From NCBI RefSeq assembly GCF_905220705.1, contig NZ_CAJNAT010000001.1:682001-746000 (forward strand): a stretch of 64,000 nucleotides of DNA, read 5' to 3'. Of this stretch, positions 28,189-37,000 are shown piece by piece; positions within the stretch are counted from its first letter, which is position 1; every line of letters starts with the position of its first letter. Both the position numbers and the translations under genes were made by a program. The notes beneath the pieces were generated by a model. It searched no databases and was not told where the DNA came from. It saw only the letters and a list, made by a program, of their open reading frames with translations. The DNA is from Paraburkholderia domus. Lineage in GTDB: Bacteria; Pseudomonadota; Gammaproteobacteria; Burkholderiales; Burkholderiaceae.

Positions 28189-29334
28189 ATGAAAAAGAGA
28201 ATTCTTGCGGCACTTGTGATTTCCACTTTCGCGGCCCCCGCTTTCGCCCAAAACAGCGTGACGCTTTACGGGTTGATTGACGAAGGCTTTGATTACACCA
28301 ATAACGTCGCAGGCGGCAAGGTGTACGAACTCCAGAGTGGTTTCGCCCAAGGTAGCCGATTTGGCCTTAAAGGGGCAGAGGACCTTGGTGGCGGCCTGAA
28401 GGCCGTGTTCCAGTTGGAGAATGGCTTTAATGTCAACAATGGAAAACTCGGGCAGGGCGGCCTGATGTTTGGCCGTCAAGCGTACGTAGGTATCTCGTCA
28501 AGCCAGTGGGGCTCGGTTACGTTGGGTCGACAGTACGACTCCGTCGTAGACTTTCTGGCGCAGACTACGGCAAACGGCAACTGGGCGGGCTATCTGTTTT
28601 CCCACCCGTATGACAACGACAACACGGACAACTCGTTCCGCGTCAATAACACGGTGAAGTACACGAGTCCCGAAATTGCCGGGCTGCAGTTTGGCGGCAC
28701 GTATAGCTTCAGTAACGACACTAACTTCGCCAACAATCGCCAGTACAGCGTTGGCGCACAGTACACCAACGGTGGCTTGCTTCTCGCAGCGGCGTACCTG
28801 CAGGCCAATAATCCGTCGGCGACAGCAGGCGGTGCTATCAATAACGGAGGCGACGAGAATTTCGTAGGAAGCAAGCTGCGAATCTTCGGCGCGGGAGCTA
28901 GCTATACGTTCGGGTCGGCCAACGTCGGCGTCTCGTACACGAACACGTACGTCGCAAACCCGACCACTTCCGGATACGTCGGAGACATCACTCTGCCCAC
29001 AGGTACGCTGTCGAGCCTACGATTCCAGAACTTCGAGATTAACGGCAAGTACCAGTTCACGCCGGCGTTCTATGTGGGTGCGATGTACACATACACTCGC
29101 ACCGACTTCAACAGTACCGCGGGGAAGCTTAACCCAAGCTATGAGATGGTTGGGTTGATGGCCGACTACAACCTCTCAAAGCGCACTGACATCTATCTAC
29201 AAGGCGCTTACCAGCACGTAGGTGGCGACCGTACGGGTACCGTCCTCGACTTTGCCATTGTGCCTGGTGCCGATAACGTCTCCTCCACGCGAAATCAGGT
29301 GGTCGCGCGAGTCGCTATCCGTCATAAGTTTTAA
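28189..29334 (+). CDS. Outer-membrane porin (Gram_neg_porin_4 type)
   Basis: This 381-residue trimeric-porin homologue is typical of Burkholderia. The signal peptide is MKKRILAALVISTFAAPAFA. The mature start NSVTLYGLIDEGFDYTNN and the early motif GSRFGLKGAEDLGGGLKAVF are family signatures. It ends with the aromatic residue expected of an outer-membrane beta-barrel (VAIRHKF). TTTGGAGAACTT precedes the ATG. Its place between the transporter and the reductase gene suggests it admits the substrate of the locus through the outer membrane, which is inferred. Confidence 0.93.
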   Translation: MKKRILAALVISTFAAPAFAQNSVTLYGLIDEGFDYTNNVAGGKVYELQSGFAQGSRFGLKGAEDLGGGLKAVFQLENGFNVNNGKLGQGGLMFGRQAYVGISSSQWGSVTLGRQYDSVVDFLAQTTANGNWAGYLFSHPYDNDNTDNSFRVNNTVKYTSPEIAGLQFGGTYSFSNDTNFANNRQYSVGAQYTNGGLLLAAAYLQANNPSATAGGAINNGGDENFVGSKLRIFGAGASYTFGSANVGVSYTNTYVANPTTSGYVGDITLPTGTLSSLRFQNFEINGKYQFTPAFYVGAMYTYTRTDFNSTAGKLNPSYEMVGLMADYNLSKRTDIYLQGAYQHVGGDRTGTVLDFAIVPGADNVSSTRNQVVARVAIRHKF

Positions 29335-29342
29335 CTAGGCCA

Positions 29343-29381
29343 ATCGGGAGCGTGCTTGAGGTTTGAGCTCTCGCTCCCGAT
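29343..29381 (+). terminator. Hairpin directly after the porin gene
   Basis: ATCGGGAGCG (29343-29352) pairs perfectly with CGCTCCCGAT (29372-29381), with a 19-base loop. It starts nine bases after the stop. It lacks a T-run, so it may act as a weak terminator or as an mRNA 3' stabiliser. Confidence 0.45.
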
Positions 29382-29543
29382 GAACCCAAATAGCAGTGTC
29401 GGCGTCGCGACTCTGTCGGTTGAGGGTGCCGCAAAGCCAATCTCGAGTCAGCTGGTTGGCCAGCGTCGCGCACATCGATATGTGTCCGTTCTCGCCTTCT
29501 CCGTGGAATTGAAGCGTCTGATACTCGTCACACAGGAAAATAC

Positions 29544-30470
29544 ATGCAGATTGTTGACCAACGCGAAACCGCCGCCCGCCTGCCTGCCTCGAAACTGATT
29601 GCCGCACTTGAGCAGATGTTTGTTGAGGGTTGCGAGGTGCCGCTGCGACAATCACACAAAATCGAATCCGCTTCCGGCGAGTCGGATGGAACACTCCTCT
29701 TGATGCCCGCGTGGCAGAAAGGAAGAAGGTTGGGCGTGAAAACCGTGTCCATCTATCCGAACAATCGCTCTCGAGGTTTGCCTGGTCTGCATTCCACGTA
29801 CATTCTGTTCGACGCCGAAACCGGTGCGCCGCTTGCCATGCTGGACGGTGACACCATCACGTCGCGACGCACGGCAGCAGCGTCGGCACTCGCCGCGCGC
29901 TACCTGAGCCGAGCGGACGCGTCGACGCTCCTGCTGCTCGGAAGTGGCCGCGTCGGCTCGTTGATTCCCGAAGCGTACACGGCGGTGCGCCCAATACAGA
30001 AAGTGATGGTGTGGGATATAGACAGCAATAGCGCCGCCTCGCTTGTGGAAAATCTGAATCATGCTGGCATGGTCGCTACGGTCACGACGGACCTCGAGTG
30101 CGCCGTCGCGCAAGCCGATGTCGTGTCGTGTGCGACGCTTTCTATGAGCCCATTGATTCACGGCAAGTGGCTTCGCCCAGGAACCCACCTAGACCTTATC
30201 GGAGGCTTTACTCCGACCATGCGTGAAAGCGATAACGACTGCTATGTCGGCACGTCGGTTTTCATCGACACGGATGAGGCGCTCGCGAAGGCAGGTGACC
30301 TTCTTGAACCTATCAAGGCAGGGGTATTTCAGAAGGGAGCGGTGTGCGCCCGCCTTGAGCAGCTATGCCGGAAAGAGCATCCCGGGCGGAAAGCCAATGA
30401 TGAAATCACGTTGTTCAAAGCAGTCGGTACCGCACTCGAGGACCTCGCAGCAGCATGCACGGCCATGTGA
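29544..30470 (+). CDS. Ornithine cyclodeaminase / mu-crystallin family enzyme, likely delta1-pyrroline-2-carboxylate reductase
   Basis: This 308-residue NAD(P)-dependent protein starts MQIVDQRETAARLPASKLIA. It has an early substrate segment with VPLRQSH, then TLLLMPAW, GVKTVSIYPNN and DGDTITSRRTAAASALAARY, and a Rossmann motif LLLGSGRVGSL. The length of about 310 and the VPLR-H pattern resemble LhpI-type reductases that convert delta1-pyrroline-2-carboxylate (or the piperideine analogue) to L-proline (or L-pipecolate), more than true ornithine cyclodeaminase (about 350). Beside a D-amino-acid dehydrogenase it would complete D-to-L conversion. The alternative is conversion of opine-derived ornithine to proline. 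Confidence 0.85.
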   Translation: MQIVDQRETAARLPASKLIAALEQMFVEGCEVPLRQSHKIESASGESDGTLLLMPAWQKGRRLGVKTVSIYPNNRSRGLPGLHSTYILFDAETGAPLAMLDGDTITSRRTAAASALAARYLSRADASTLLLLGSGRVGSLIPEAYTAVRPIQKVMVWDIDSNSAASLVENLNHAGMVATVTTDLECAVAQADVVSCATLSMSPLIHGKWLRPGTHLDLIGGFTPTMRESDNDCYVGTSVFIDTDEALAKAGDLLEPIKAGVFQKGAVCARLEQLCRKEHPGRKANDEITLFKAVGTALEDLAAACTAM

Positions 30471-30575
30471 CGTCCGTTAGGCAGACCGGGCATCGGCCGT
30501 CGTCTAATGCCGACAACCCCGCCGCGTCAATCTGAGCGGGGGAATGTCCAATCCGTTTGCAGAGGCGTTCATCCC

Positions 30576-31376
30576 TCAGTGAGCTTGCACGCCTCTCTCA
30601 TTCAGAGGCACGTTCTCCAGTTCTATGGTCGACCACGAAATGATATCAGTGAGTGGGACCGTATGTGAATGAATGGGTCCAACCGGTGAATAAATCGCGC
30701 ATAACTTGTCGGTGCAAGAAATGGGTACTCCAGACACAAGTCCCGCCTTGTCACGAACGATTTCCACGAACTTCATCTGGTGTGCCTTCATTTCATCGAG
30801 GTCCCATTGCCGAATCGCGGCCATTGCTTTTACGGCATCGTTTTCACCTCGATAGCGAACAGGCCCGAGGAGACCAAGCGGCACGACACTGCACATAAGC
30901 AAAACAAAAATCACAATTGCTGCCACCCAGAAAAACATCACTTCGGTCGTGACCAAGTTTATCGATTCACCCCCGTTGACCGTGACAGGCTTTGTCGCCT
31001 GCTTCAAAGCCGCGCGATGCTTCACAAAATTGCCTGCAAAGAAGACTACTGCGAGCAACACGGCGAAGACGACGAACAACCCAAGCAGAGGTACAAGATA
31101 GTCCTCTTGCGCGTAGTAGCCTAGGTAAATGAGGTCGTCGGCGCTCCACGGTAACGCGTCTGGCTGGAAACCAAAACCGAGCAAATAGCCAAGTCGATAC
31201 GCGTGCCCCGCATTGCGCAGTAGCCATAGAAAGATTGCGCCAGTGAGAGCAAAGCCGCTGATAATGACCGCTGCAAGCGGTATCGCAGGAAGCGAAGAGC
31301 GCGAAGTGACCTCGTCAGTTTTCGAACTCTGCTGCGAGATAGGTGCTAGTGTTTTTTTGCTTGGTTGTGTGCTCAT
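30576..31376 (-). CDS. Three-helix membrane protein, unknown function
   Basis: This 266-residue protein has three strong hydrophobic segments: PLAAVIISGFALTGAIFLWL, a second with LVPLLGLFVVFAVLLAVVFF, and a third with MFFWVAAIVIFVLLMC. The C-terminal 90 residues are probably outside the membrane and include two cysteines (ISCTDKLCAIYS). The frame extends upstream to 31412, but the ATG at 31376 (MSTQPSKK) gives a more usual N-terminus; neither has a clear ribosome site. No family is recognised. It is a single gene. Confidence 0.7.
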   Translation of the reverse strand: MSTQPSKKTLAPISQQSSKTDEVTSRSSLPAIPLAAVIISGFALTGAIFLWLLRNAGHAYRLGYLLGFGFQPDALPWSADDLIYLGYYAQEDYLVPLLGLFVVFAVLLAVVFFAGNFVKHRAALKQATKPVTVNGGESINLVTTEVMFFWVAAIVIFVLLMCSVVPLGLLGPVRYRGENDAVKAMAAIRQWDLDEMKAHQMKFVEIVRDKAGLVSGVPISCTDKLCAIYSPVGPIHSHTVPLTDIISWSTIELENVPLNERGVQAH

Positions 31377-31620
31377 GAATCGTAGATATCCGTTCTCTAT
31401 GGAGCATCGCACGACCGTATCCGCCGCTGTCTGCGTTCTTTAGGTAGTCACTGCTGCATAGTTCTAACGGTTACTCGCTCTTAAACTTTAATGTGTTCGT
31501 TGGCCGTGCGGGCTTGAGTACCCACAGTTGACTCATGAAGTTTGGCAAGCCTTCGATGCAGATATGGCACCCGATTGGCCTTATGTGTCATAGTGCGGTC
31601 AATATCAACTTGGGGGGAAA

Positions 31621-32538
31621 ATGACTACTCTTGAAAAGGTACAGGCACAAATAGCAAAGCTGCAGGCGCAAGCCGAAGCGCTTGTTGTAAAGCAATCGTC
31701 GGGCGTCATCGAAAGGATTCGCGAGTTGATGGCGAAGCATGGCCTGACCACCGCAGACATTGACGCGCACGCTGGCGGCAAGCAACGCTCCACGAAAGCA
31801 ACTGCTAAGACCGTGAGCAAAGGTAGCGCGGCTGTGTTCAAGTATCGCGACCCGAAGAGTGGTGCAACCTGGACCGGACACGGCCGGGCTCCAAGTTGGA
31901 TTGCCACCGCGAAGAACCGAGACAAGTTCCTGGTTGACGGAAGTACGGCGACAACGAAACCGGCTTTTGTTAGCAAATCGAAGGCTGCTGACAACTATGT
32001 CCGTGGGCCGCAGCCGGCGATGTATCAGGACCCAACGTCGGGCGCGACATGGAGCGGTCGTGGGCGCGCTCCGGCATGGATTGCCGAAGCCAAAGACCGA
32101 AGCAAATTCCTGATTGCAGGCGGCGCTAAAGCGACTGTCGCGACGCCCGCGGGTGCCGTGAGCAAGGCGAAAACTGCGGTGAAGAAGACCTCGAAGGCAG
32201 TTGGTGCGGCTTCTACCAAGGGTCAGCCGAAAGGTCAGCAGCCGGCTAAGTATCGCGACCCGAAGTCAGGCGCGACCTGGAGCGGACGCGGTCCGGCTCC
32301 GGCGTGGCTAGCCGGTGCGAAAGACCGCACGAAGTTTTTGATTGATGGCGCCGGTGCAGCGGCCGATGCAAAACCGGCGGTCACGAAGGCTGTCGCGAAG
32401 AAGGCCCCGACTGCGAAGAAGGCCGTGAGCGCGAAGGTTCCGGTTAAGAAGGCGCCGGCGAAAAGAGCGCCGCGCAAGAGCGTGGCCGTGCCCGCTCCGG
32501 TGGCCACAGTCGAGTCCAGCGCCGCGTTAACGACCTAA
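31621..32538 (+). CDS. H-NS-family protein with three tandem DNA-binding domains
   Basis: This 305-residue protein has an N-terminal oligomerisation helix (MTTLEKVQAQIAKLQAQAEA). It then has three copies of the H-NS C-terminal domain at about 74-106, 134-167 and 210-243, each of the form Y-x-D-P-x-S-G-A-T-W-(S/T)-G-x-G. Canonical H-NS has one. The third copy reads GRGPAP where the others have G(H/R)GRAP, changing the DNA-contact loop. The tail is lysine/alanine/proline-rich, like histone H1. It should bridge or coat AT-rich DNA and silence acquired genes. The ATG follows an AT-rich, GGGG-containing leader. Confidence 0.9.
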   Translation: MTTLEKVQAQIAKLQAQAEALVVKQSSGVIERIRELMAKHGLTTADIDAHAGGKQRSTKATAKTVSKGSAAVFKYRDPKSGATWTGHGRAPSWIATAKNRDKFLVDGSTATTKPAFVSKSKAADNYVRGPQPAMYQDPTSGATWSGRGRAPAWIAEAKDRSKFLIAGGAKATVATPAGAVSKAKTAVKKTSKAVGAASTKGQPKGQQPAKYRDPKSGATWSGRGPAPAWLAGAKDRTKFLIDGAGAAADAKPAVTKAVAKKAPTAKKAVSAKVPVKKAPAKRAPRKSVAVPAPVATVESSAALTT

Positions 32539-32608
32539 ATGTAGTTGTCAGATGCCCGGTGGACCAGCAATTCTCTGGTTCCATCGGGTACACCAAGCCG
32601 ACGACGTT

Positions 32609-32845
32609 TTATTGCGCCTGTGCTGCCTGACGTTCCGCGGCTTGCTGTTGAGCGTGCTGCTTTGCAAGGTGCCTGCCGACCATGCAGCCGCCGACCGCAC
32701 CAACCACAGCATGGTGCCCCGCGTAGTGCCCGGCGACCCCACCCACCACCGCGCCCTTGAGGCAGCCTGCGGCGTTTGCCGTGCCCGCCGTTGCGAAGAC
32801 CAGCGTCGTTGCAATCAAGGAGATTCGTATCGGGCTCGTTTTCAT
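32609..32845 (-). CDS. Small exported glycine-zipper protein
   Basis: This 78-residue protein has a signal peptide (ISLIATTLVFATAGTANA). A glycine-zipper stretch follows (KGAVVGGVAGHYAGHHAVVG, then AVGGCMVG), then a basic/glutamine-rich helix. Glycine-zipper proteins insert into or line envelope membranes. Two cysteines flank the zipper. GGAG lies nine bases before the ATG at 32845; the longer frame upstream overlaps the neighbouring gene. Role unknown, but the envelope location is well supported. Confidence 0.72.
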   Translation of the reverse strand: MKTSPIRISLIATTLVFATAGTANAAGCLKGAVVGGVAGHYAGHHAVVGAVGGCMVGRHLAKQHAQQQAAERQAAQAQ

Positions 32846-32898
32846 TCGAAAGTACTCCGAGGTCGGGTTTTTCGGATGTGGCGCTAACAGGCGTCGTT

Positions 32899-33210
32899 TC
32901 AATACCCGCGCCAATCACGATGCTCGCGCCACTCGTGTTCACGCCATTCCTGGCGGCGCCATTCACGTTCACGCCACTCGCGACGTTCGCGCCATTCACG
33001 GGCTCGCCAGTCTTCGTCACCGCCGTACCTGACGGCGACAGGTGCGGGAGCATACACAACGGGAGGTGGCGGTGCGTACACCGGTTCTGCAGGCGCATAC
33101 ACGGCACCGGGGATGCCCAATCCAATGGCGACGTCGACCTGTGCCGATGCTGCCGTTGATGCTACTAGTACTGCCAGACCGAGCGCTGCGCCGAGAATTT
33201 TCTTGTTCAT
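32899..33210 (-). CDS. Exported protein with Trp-Arg-Glu repeats
   Basis: This 103-residue protein has a signal peptide (MNKKILGAALGLAVLVASTA, then ASAQ), followed by a Pro/Tyr/Ala-rich segment and a C-terminal tail of repeated WRERxEW-like units. Comparable small periplasmic proteins are common in Burkholderia. AGGAGTAGCGAAG before the ATG at 33210 is a good ribosome site. It lies upstream of the glycine-zipper gene in the same direction and may share its transcript. Function is unknown. Confidence 0.72.
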   Translation of the reverse strand: MNKKILGAALGLAVLVASTAASAQVDVAIGLGIPGAVYAPAEPVYAPPPPVVYAPAPVAVRYGGDEDWRAREWRERREWREREWRRQEWREHEWREHRDWRGY

Positions 33211-33518
33211 CTTCGCTACTCCTCGCACATTGAGTGCAATGTCAGTGACTACGGCTCGGAGTGTAAGGAGCGATGTCGGACACATGTGAAACGGCGGTGC
33301 GAGATTCGTAACATGGGGTTACTCCTGAAGGCGCACGTGGGCGGTACGCCTTTAGAACCTCCAGCTGTACCGTGTGGTAAGCGAATAGGGTAGCGCTGCC
33401 ACGCCACTGACCTTGAACAGTCATGTGACGCGAGCCGAGTCTTCTCCCGCTCGCTTAAGTTGTCGACACAGCTGCCGATATTCAGAGTGCCACCTCTGCA
33501 TTCAAACTGGAAAATAAA

Positions 33519-33983
33519 ATGCGCACTCTGGTTTCCCTGGTCGCCGCCGTCTCGGCGCTGGTCGTCCTTCCTGGATGCTCCACTACTCAAAGTGTCACCG
33601 CTGGTCCGCAGGCGAAAGGCTCGCTGACGACGACAGCGTGCTTTACCACGCACGGCGGCAAGTCGGCTGATATGGACGCTGCAATCCAACGCAACTTGGA
33701 AAACCACGGTGTGTCGGTGTCGGTTGCCCCTGCGTGCGACAAAGCCGATATGAATGTCACTTACACCGACAGCTGGTTCTGGGACATCGTTATGTACTTG
33801 CGTTCGATGGACATCCGTTTTTATAAGGCGCCAAGCGGCGGCCTTATCGCGTCCGGTCACTGGAAAAATTCTGTTTTGCACCAGTTTCCAAATGCCGACG
33901 GCGTCGTCCAAGATTTGATGGACGACATGTTTAAGGAGACTGGCGAGCCCAGCGCGGTAAGAACTAAGGCGGCTCCTAACTAA
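33519..33983 (+). CDS. Lipoprotein of unknown function
   Basis: This 154-residue protein starts MRTLVSLVAAVSALVVLPGC, a signal peptide ending in a lipobox with Cys20 as the likely lipid-modified residue. The mature part is a single small domain with a strand-rich middle (ADMNVTYTDSWFWDIVMYL). It resembles DUF4136-like lipoproteins only loosely. A frame on the opposite strand is also open, but the lipobox makes the plus strand the coding one. It is a single gene. Confidence 0.82.
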   Translation: MRTLVSLVAAVSALVVLPGCSTTQSVTAGPQAKGSLTTTACFTTHGGKSADMDAAIQRNLENHGVSVSVAPACDKADMNVTYTDSWFWDIVMYLRSMDIRFYKAPSGGLIASGHWKNSVLHQFPNADGVVQDLMDDMFKETGEPSAVRTKAAPN

Positions 33984-34368
33984 AAGCAAAAAAAACAGGT
34001 GACCAAGGCTCGCTTCCTTGCCGCATTGAACCTTGGACTTTCGGCGGCCGGCTGGTCGATGTCGGAGGCGTTAAAATTTGCGCGGCGATTTTCATACCGA
34101 CCTGGTGGACAAGGGCGTTGTCAAATCGTGAAGATGCGATTCGACTCGATAATTAAAAAAGAGAAAGGGCAGGCATGCTTCTCTTCATCCTCCTCCAACA
34201 GTTGGAACCGAGTCTCAAGCCGAAGGATACGAAGACTCCCTTAGCGCGATGCAATGGTAGGGGGCGTCCGATACGGTCTGGCGTTAATTGCCTTCAGTGT
34301 CATCGTCGGCGCACAGGGGCAGCCGATGAAACGTCTGCTAGTTCCAACTAAGAAAACTCAAAATTTAC
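33984..34368. other. 385-base stretch with no firm gene
   Basis: A GTG-started frame at 33999-34244 (LNLGLSAAGWSMSEALKFA near its start) has no clear ribosome site and a low-complexity serine run, so it is not called. The segment from about 34100 to 34360 is AT-richer than its surroundings. Confidence 0.35.
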
Positions 34369-34797
34369 ATGGCAATGTCGAGCGTAATGCTAGCTGTACA
34401 TATTGTAGTAATCTTGCTGGTAGCGGGTCTTTTCTTCGTGCCGATTGGACTAGCGTTCAGACATGGCAGAAATATCAAACGGACGAAAAATGACTGCAAA
34501 GACAAAAATCCGGTCAACAGACATTTGCGGGCTATTGACCGGCAGCTTAGAAACGCGCCAGAGTTTGGAGCGCGTGGGGTATGGATAACCGAGTTTTATA
34601 GTGCAACGCTGCACGCATTCATGCCGCTCGGAATCTTCGCGGCATTGCTTACAGCGCCCTTCTTTTTCGATTTGTCGGCGTCATTTCGTGTGTGGTGTTG
34701 TTCCTTAACGATTGGAGCCGCGGCAGCTTGCTATCTTTACTATGGTTGGGTCGGCTACAAGCGATTCCGTTACCGCAAGCACCGGCAGAAAATCTGA
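34369..34797 (+). CDS. Small membrane protein
   Basis: This 142-residue protein has three predicted membrane helices: SVMLAVHIVVILLVAGLFFV, then LHAFMPLGIFAALLTAPFFF, then a CSLTIGAAAACYLYYGWVGY segment. Between the first two is a basic cytoplasmic stretch, and the C-terminus is strongly basic. Codon use is AT-richer than in neighbouring genes. No good ribosome site precedes any of the near-terminal ATGs, so the start is uncertain. No family is recognised. Confidence 0.6.
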   Translation: MAMSSVMLAVHIVVILLVAGLFFVPIGLAFRHGRNIKRTKNDCKDKNPVNRHLRAIDRQLRNAPEFGARGVWITEFYSATLHAFMPLGIFAALLTAPFFFDLSASFRVWCCSLTIGAAAACYLYYGWVGYKRFRYRKHRQKI

Positions 34798-35025
34798 GTT
34801 CGGCCAGAATTACGGCCCGCTTCGATACGATGTCTGGCGAGACCGGCCTTCTAACGGAGCTGGCTCCGCACCGAAGGCGACCCGGCCATAGGTTTTATTT
34901 TCCGCTCGAGGTTTGCGCTCACACTACAAGCAAGCATGGGAAACAGATACTCGGCCGTCGAGTGGCCGCGAATGGCACTTCAAGCTCGAAGCTGTGAGAG
35001 AGACCTGAATCCAGCAGCTTCATCT

Positions 35026-36225
35026 CTAGCCGGTATTCGTGCCGGTTTTATCGGTGCTGGTTGCCTCATCGATGCGATGAGCGTCTGTCGCTCGCTTGCC
35101 TGCGGCGTCGGCTCTCTCGCTCCTACCGCTGTGCTCTTCAGGTGTCTCGGCTTCTGGTGGCTCTGGAGCTTCCGTCGGTTCAGGCGCTTCCGTGTGCAGA
35201 GCCTCCTCGGTGCCTGCGGCGGGCTTCGGAAATGTCGGGGCATCGACCTGGTCGAAATAACGAAACCGGTCGCTCATCACGAGCCAGAATGCTTTTCGGC
35301 TTTCCAGGTCAGGCGGCACCTCGAAGCCCAGTTTCTTCTCCAGGGCGCCCAGATAGTTGTCGTATGCGCCCCTGTACGTTTCTCCCCACCAACTGCCGGC
35401 AGAGCGAATCGCGAGCAGGTAGCACACCCTCGTCAGTAGCAGGCACACTCCTACCGTGACCACGACTGCGGTGATTGCCGGTTTTGGAAAACTGTTCGAA
35501 TACGGCAAGGCCACCCGCGCCACTTCGAATAGCGCGACGCCCAGGAGGACCACTGTGAAGCTCAGCCACATGTCTACGTCAGCACGCGCTTCCGCTATAA
35601 CCTCCAGATAGTCCTTCGAAATGACATCAACAATGCGCGGCCAGATGACAATTGAGCTGGCTCCGTAGACATTGGCCGGATAATCCTCAAAGGCTCGGAT
35701 TACATTACCCAACCTGGTCCCGAGAATGAAGTCTTCTTCGTCTTCGACATATTCCCGCCGAAGACGAGCGCAGAGCTTGTTTGCACGCAACCGAGCGGCG
35801 GTTGCTTCCGCCCTTTTTCGCTCGATTAACTGGGCGTCAGATGCCTGTCGAAGCAGAGGCTCAATTTTATCAGTCGCCTCGAAATATTCGTTGCGGGCGT
35901 CGTCATAGGGCTTTTTCAGAGTCCGGTAGCGCACGATTTGGCGATTCACGAAAAATCTGAGGGTAAAAGGCCAGCAATAGCCTTCAAGCACCTTGAATAC
36001 CGGAATGTTCAGCTGCATCAGAAGAAGTGCTGCAGCCCATAGCGCGAGCAGCGCGGATACAACGTCCCCAAGGCTCTTGTCCCCTTTCTGGGCTGCCTGA
36101 ATCCATTGCTCGAGTGCTGGAATGTCCTGATTCACCAGGGCGAGCGCCGTCAACCCGAACAACGCTGGAACGAGATATCCCAATATAAAGGGTTTATCGG
36201 CAAGCTTGGAGAGGCCGGAAAACAT
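35026..36225 (-). CDS. Uncharacterised membrane protein with coiled coil and Glu/Pro-rich tail
   Basis: This 399-residue protein has two N-terminal membrane helices (about 12-32 and 55-72), a charged helical stretch (about 100-165), and two more helices (about 222-240 and 250-272). The tail (about 340-399) is a low-complexity acidic/proline region with repeated TEAPEP-like units. The arrangement suggests a membrane scaffold, but no known family is recognised. It lies 18 bases after the small proline-rich gene and is probably co-transcribed with it. Confidence 0.75.
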   Translation of the reverse strand: MFSGLSKLADKPFILGYLVPALFGLTALALVNQDIPALEQWIQAAQKGDKSLGDVVSALLALWAAALLLMQLNIPVFKVLEGYCWPFTLRFFVNRQIVRYRTLKKPYDDARNEYFEATDKIEPLLRQASDAQLIERKRAEATAARLRANKLCARLRREYVEDEEDFILGTRLGNVIRAFEDYPANVYGASSIVIWPRIVDVISKDYLEVIAEARADVDMWLSFTVVLLGVALFEVARVALPYSNSFPKPAITAVVVTVGVCLLLTRVCYLLAIRSAGSWWGETYRGAYDNYLGALEKKLGFEVPPDLESRKAFWLVMSDRFRYFDQVDAPTFPKPAAGTEEALHTEAPEPTEAPEPPEAETPEEHSGRSERADAAGKRATDAHRIDEATSTDKTGTNTG

Positions 36226-36243
36226 CCGAATCTGTCCGCGTCT

Positions 36244-36510
36244 CTAAGTACCCGGCCGCTTCGGGGCGCGACCAGAATCACGAATGTCAATCCCAGGTTG
36301 CTGCTCGATGCCGGGCCCCTGATTTGGGTCAATGGGTCCGACGTCACCCATATTGGGGTCAACATCTCCTGGCTCTGGCACCGGAAAAATATCTTGGCCG
36401 GGGGCAGGAATCGGATTCGGAGTCGAAGGATGCTTTCCCGTTGCGGCGAACATGCCATCCGGCAATCGCGGACCCCACGTGACCTTGCGCAATTGTTCAT
36501 ACGGTTCCAT
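36244..36510 (-). CDS. Small proline-rich protein
   Basis: This 88-residue soluble protein has a folded-looking start (MEPYEQLRKVTWGPRLPDGM) and a disordered Pro/Gly/Asp-rich remainder (for example DVDPNMGDVGPIDPNQGPG). ATGAGGAGCCTGACC before the ATG at 36510 is a strong ribosome site, better than that of the in-frame ATG five codons upstream. It precedes the membrane protein gene at 35026-36225 and probably forms an operon with it. Function is unknown. Confidence 0.65.
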   Translation of the reverse strand: MEPYEQLRKVTWGPRLPDGMFAATGKHPSTPNPIPAPGQDIFPVPEPGDVDPNMGDVGPIDPNQGPGIEQQPGIDIRDSGRAPKRPGT

Positions 36511-36578
36511 GGTCAGGCTCCTCATATGTGATGGCCTGCGGAAAGTCTAGGAGGCGCCGTGCCATCCCGCAAACGATT

Positions 36579-36608
36579 AAAAAGCCCCGCAAATGCGTTG
36601 CCTGGGGC
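36579..36608 (-). terminator. Rho-independent terminator on the minus strand
   Basis: Read on the minus strand, GCCCC and GCAA pair with TTGC and GGGGC, with a two-base bulge and a small loop, and are followed directly by TTTTT. It sits 12 bases beyond the stop of the frameshifted gene at 36620-36881, which it presumably once served. Confidence 0.65.
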
Positions 36609-36619
36609 GAAGCGAAGCT

Positions 36620-36881
36620 TCAATGGTCGTCGAGGAACTTCATGAGACGCAAACAACGCTCGCGCTCGGTGAGGACCGTATCGCTTTCCTTGGTCTTGCC
36701 AATCGAGTGCGCGATGACCGCGTTGCCGGTACCCCGCCTCGTTTTCCGACTGCACGCCTCGAATGCCTACGACAAATTCAGGTCTTGTCTTTGCACAGGA
36801 TGACGTGCAGCTGACGATGGGGAAGAAGCGAATCTCGATGCAAACAGCATAGCGACAGCCGTAACCTTTGCTGGGAACCAT
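36620..36881 (-). pseudogene. Frameshifted remnant of a small conserved gene
   Basis: Two overlapping minus-strand frames join into one sensible protein. The first gives PEFVVGIRGVQSENEAG, and the second continues GTGNAVIAHSIGKTKESDTV and then LTERERCLRLMKFLDDH with a TGA at 36620. The switch falls at the run of four G/C near 36732-36735, consistent with a one-base indel. The product ends just before a clear terminator, which supports it having been a gene. The start and identity are unknown; a sequencing error is an alternative. Confidence 0.35.
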
Positions 36882-37000
36882 GCAGCGGCAGTGGTTGAAC
36901 TATTGCAACGTAGGCTTCATGAGCGAACCGAACCCCGAAAGAGGTCGAGCACTGGATTACGTCGTCGAACAACGAGCATTAGACAGCTAGTACATGGCGC

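Noticed and set aside
32535..33125. Minus-strand 196-residue frame across two exported-protein genes
   Set aside because: The two signal peptides and ribosome sites define separate genes in another frame.
33249..33989. Minus-strand 246-residue open frame
   Set aside because: It mirrors the lipoprotein gene at 33519-33983, whose signal peptide and lipobox identify the true coding strand.
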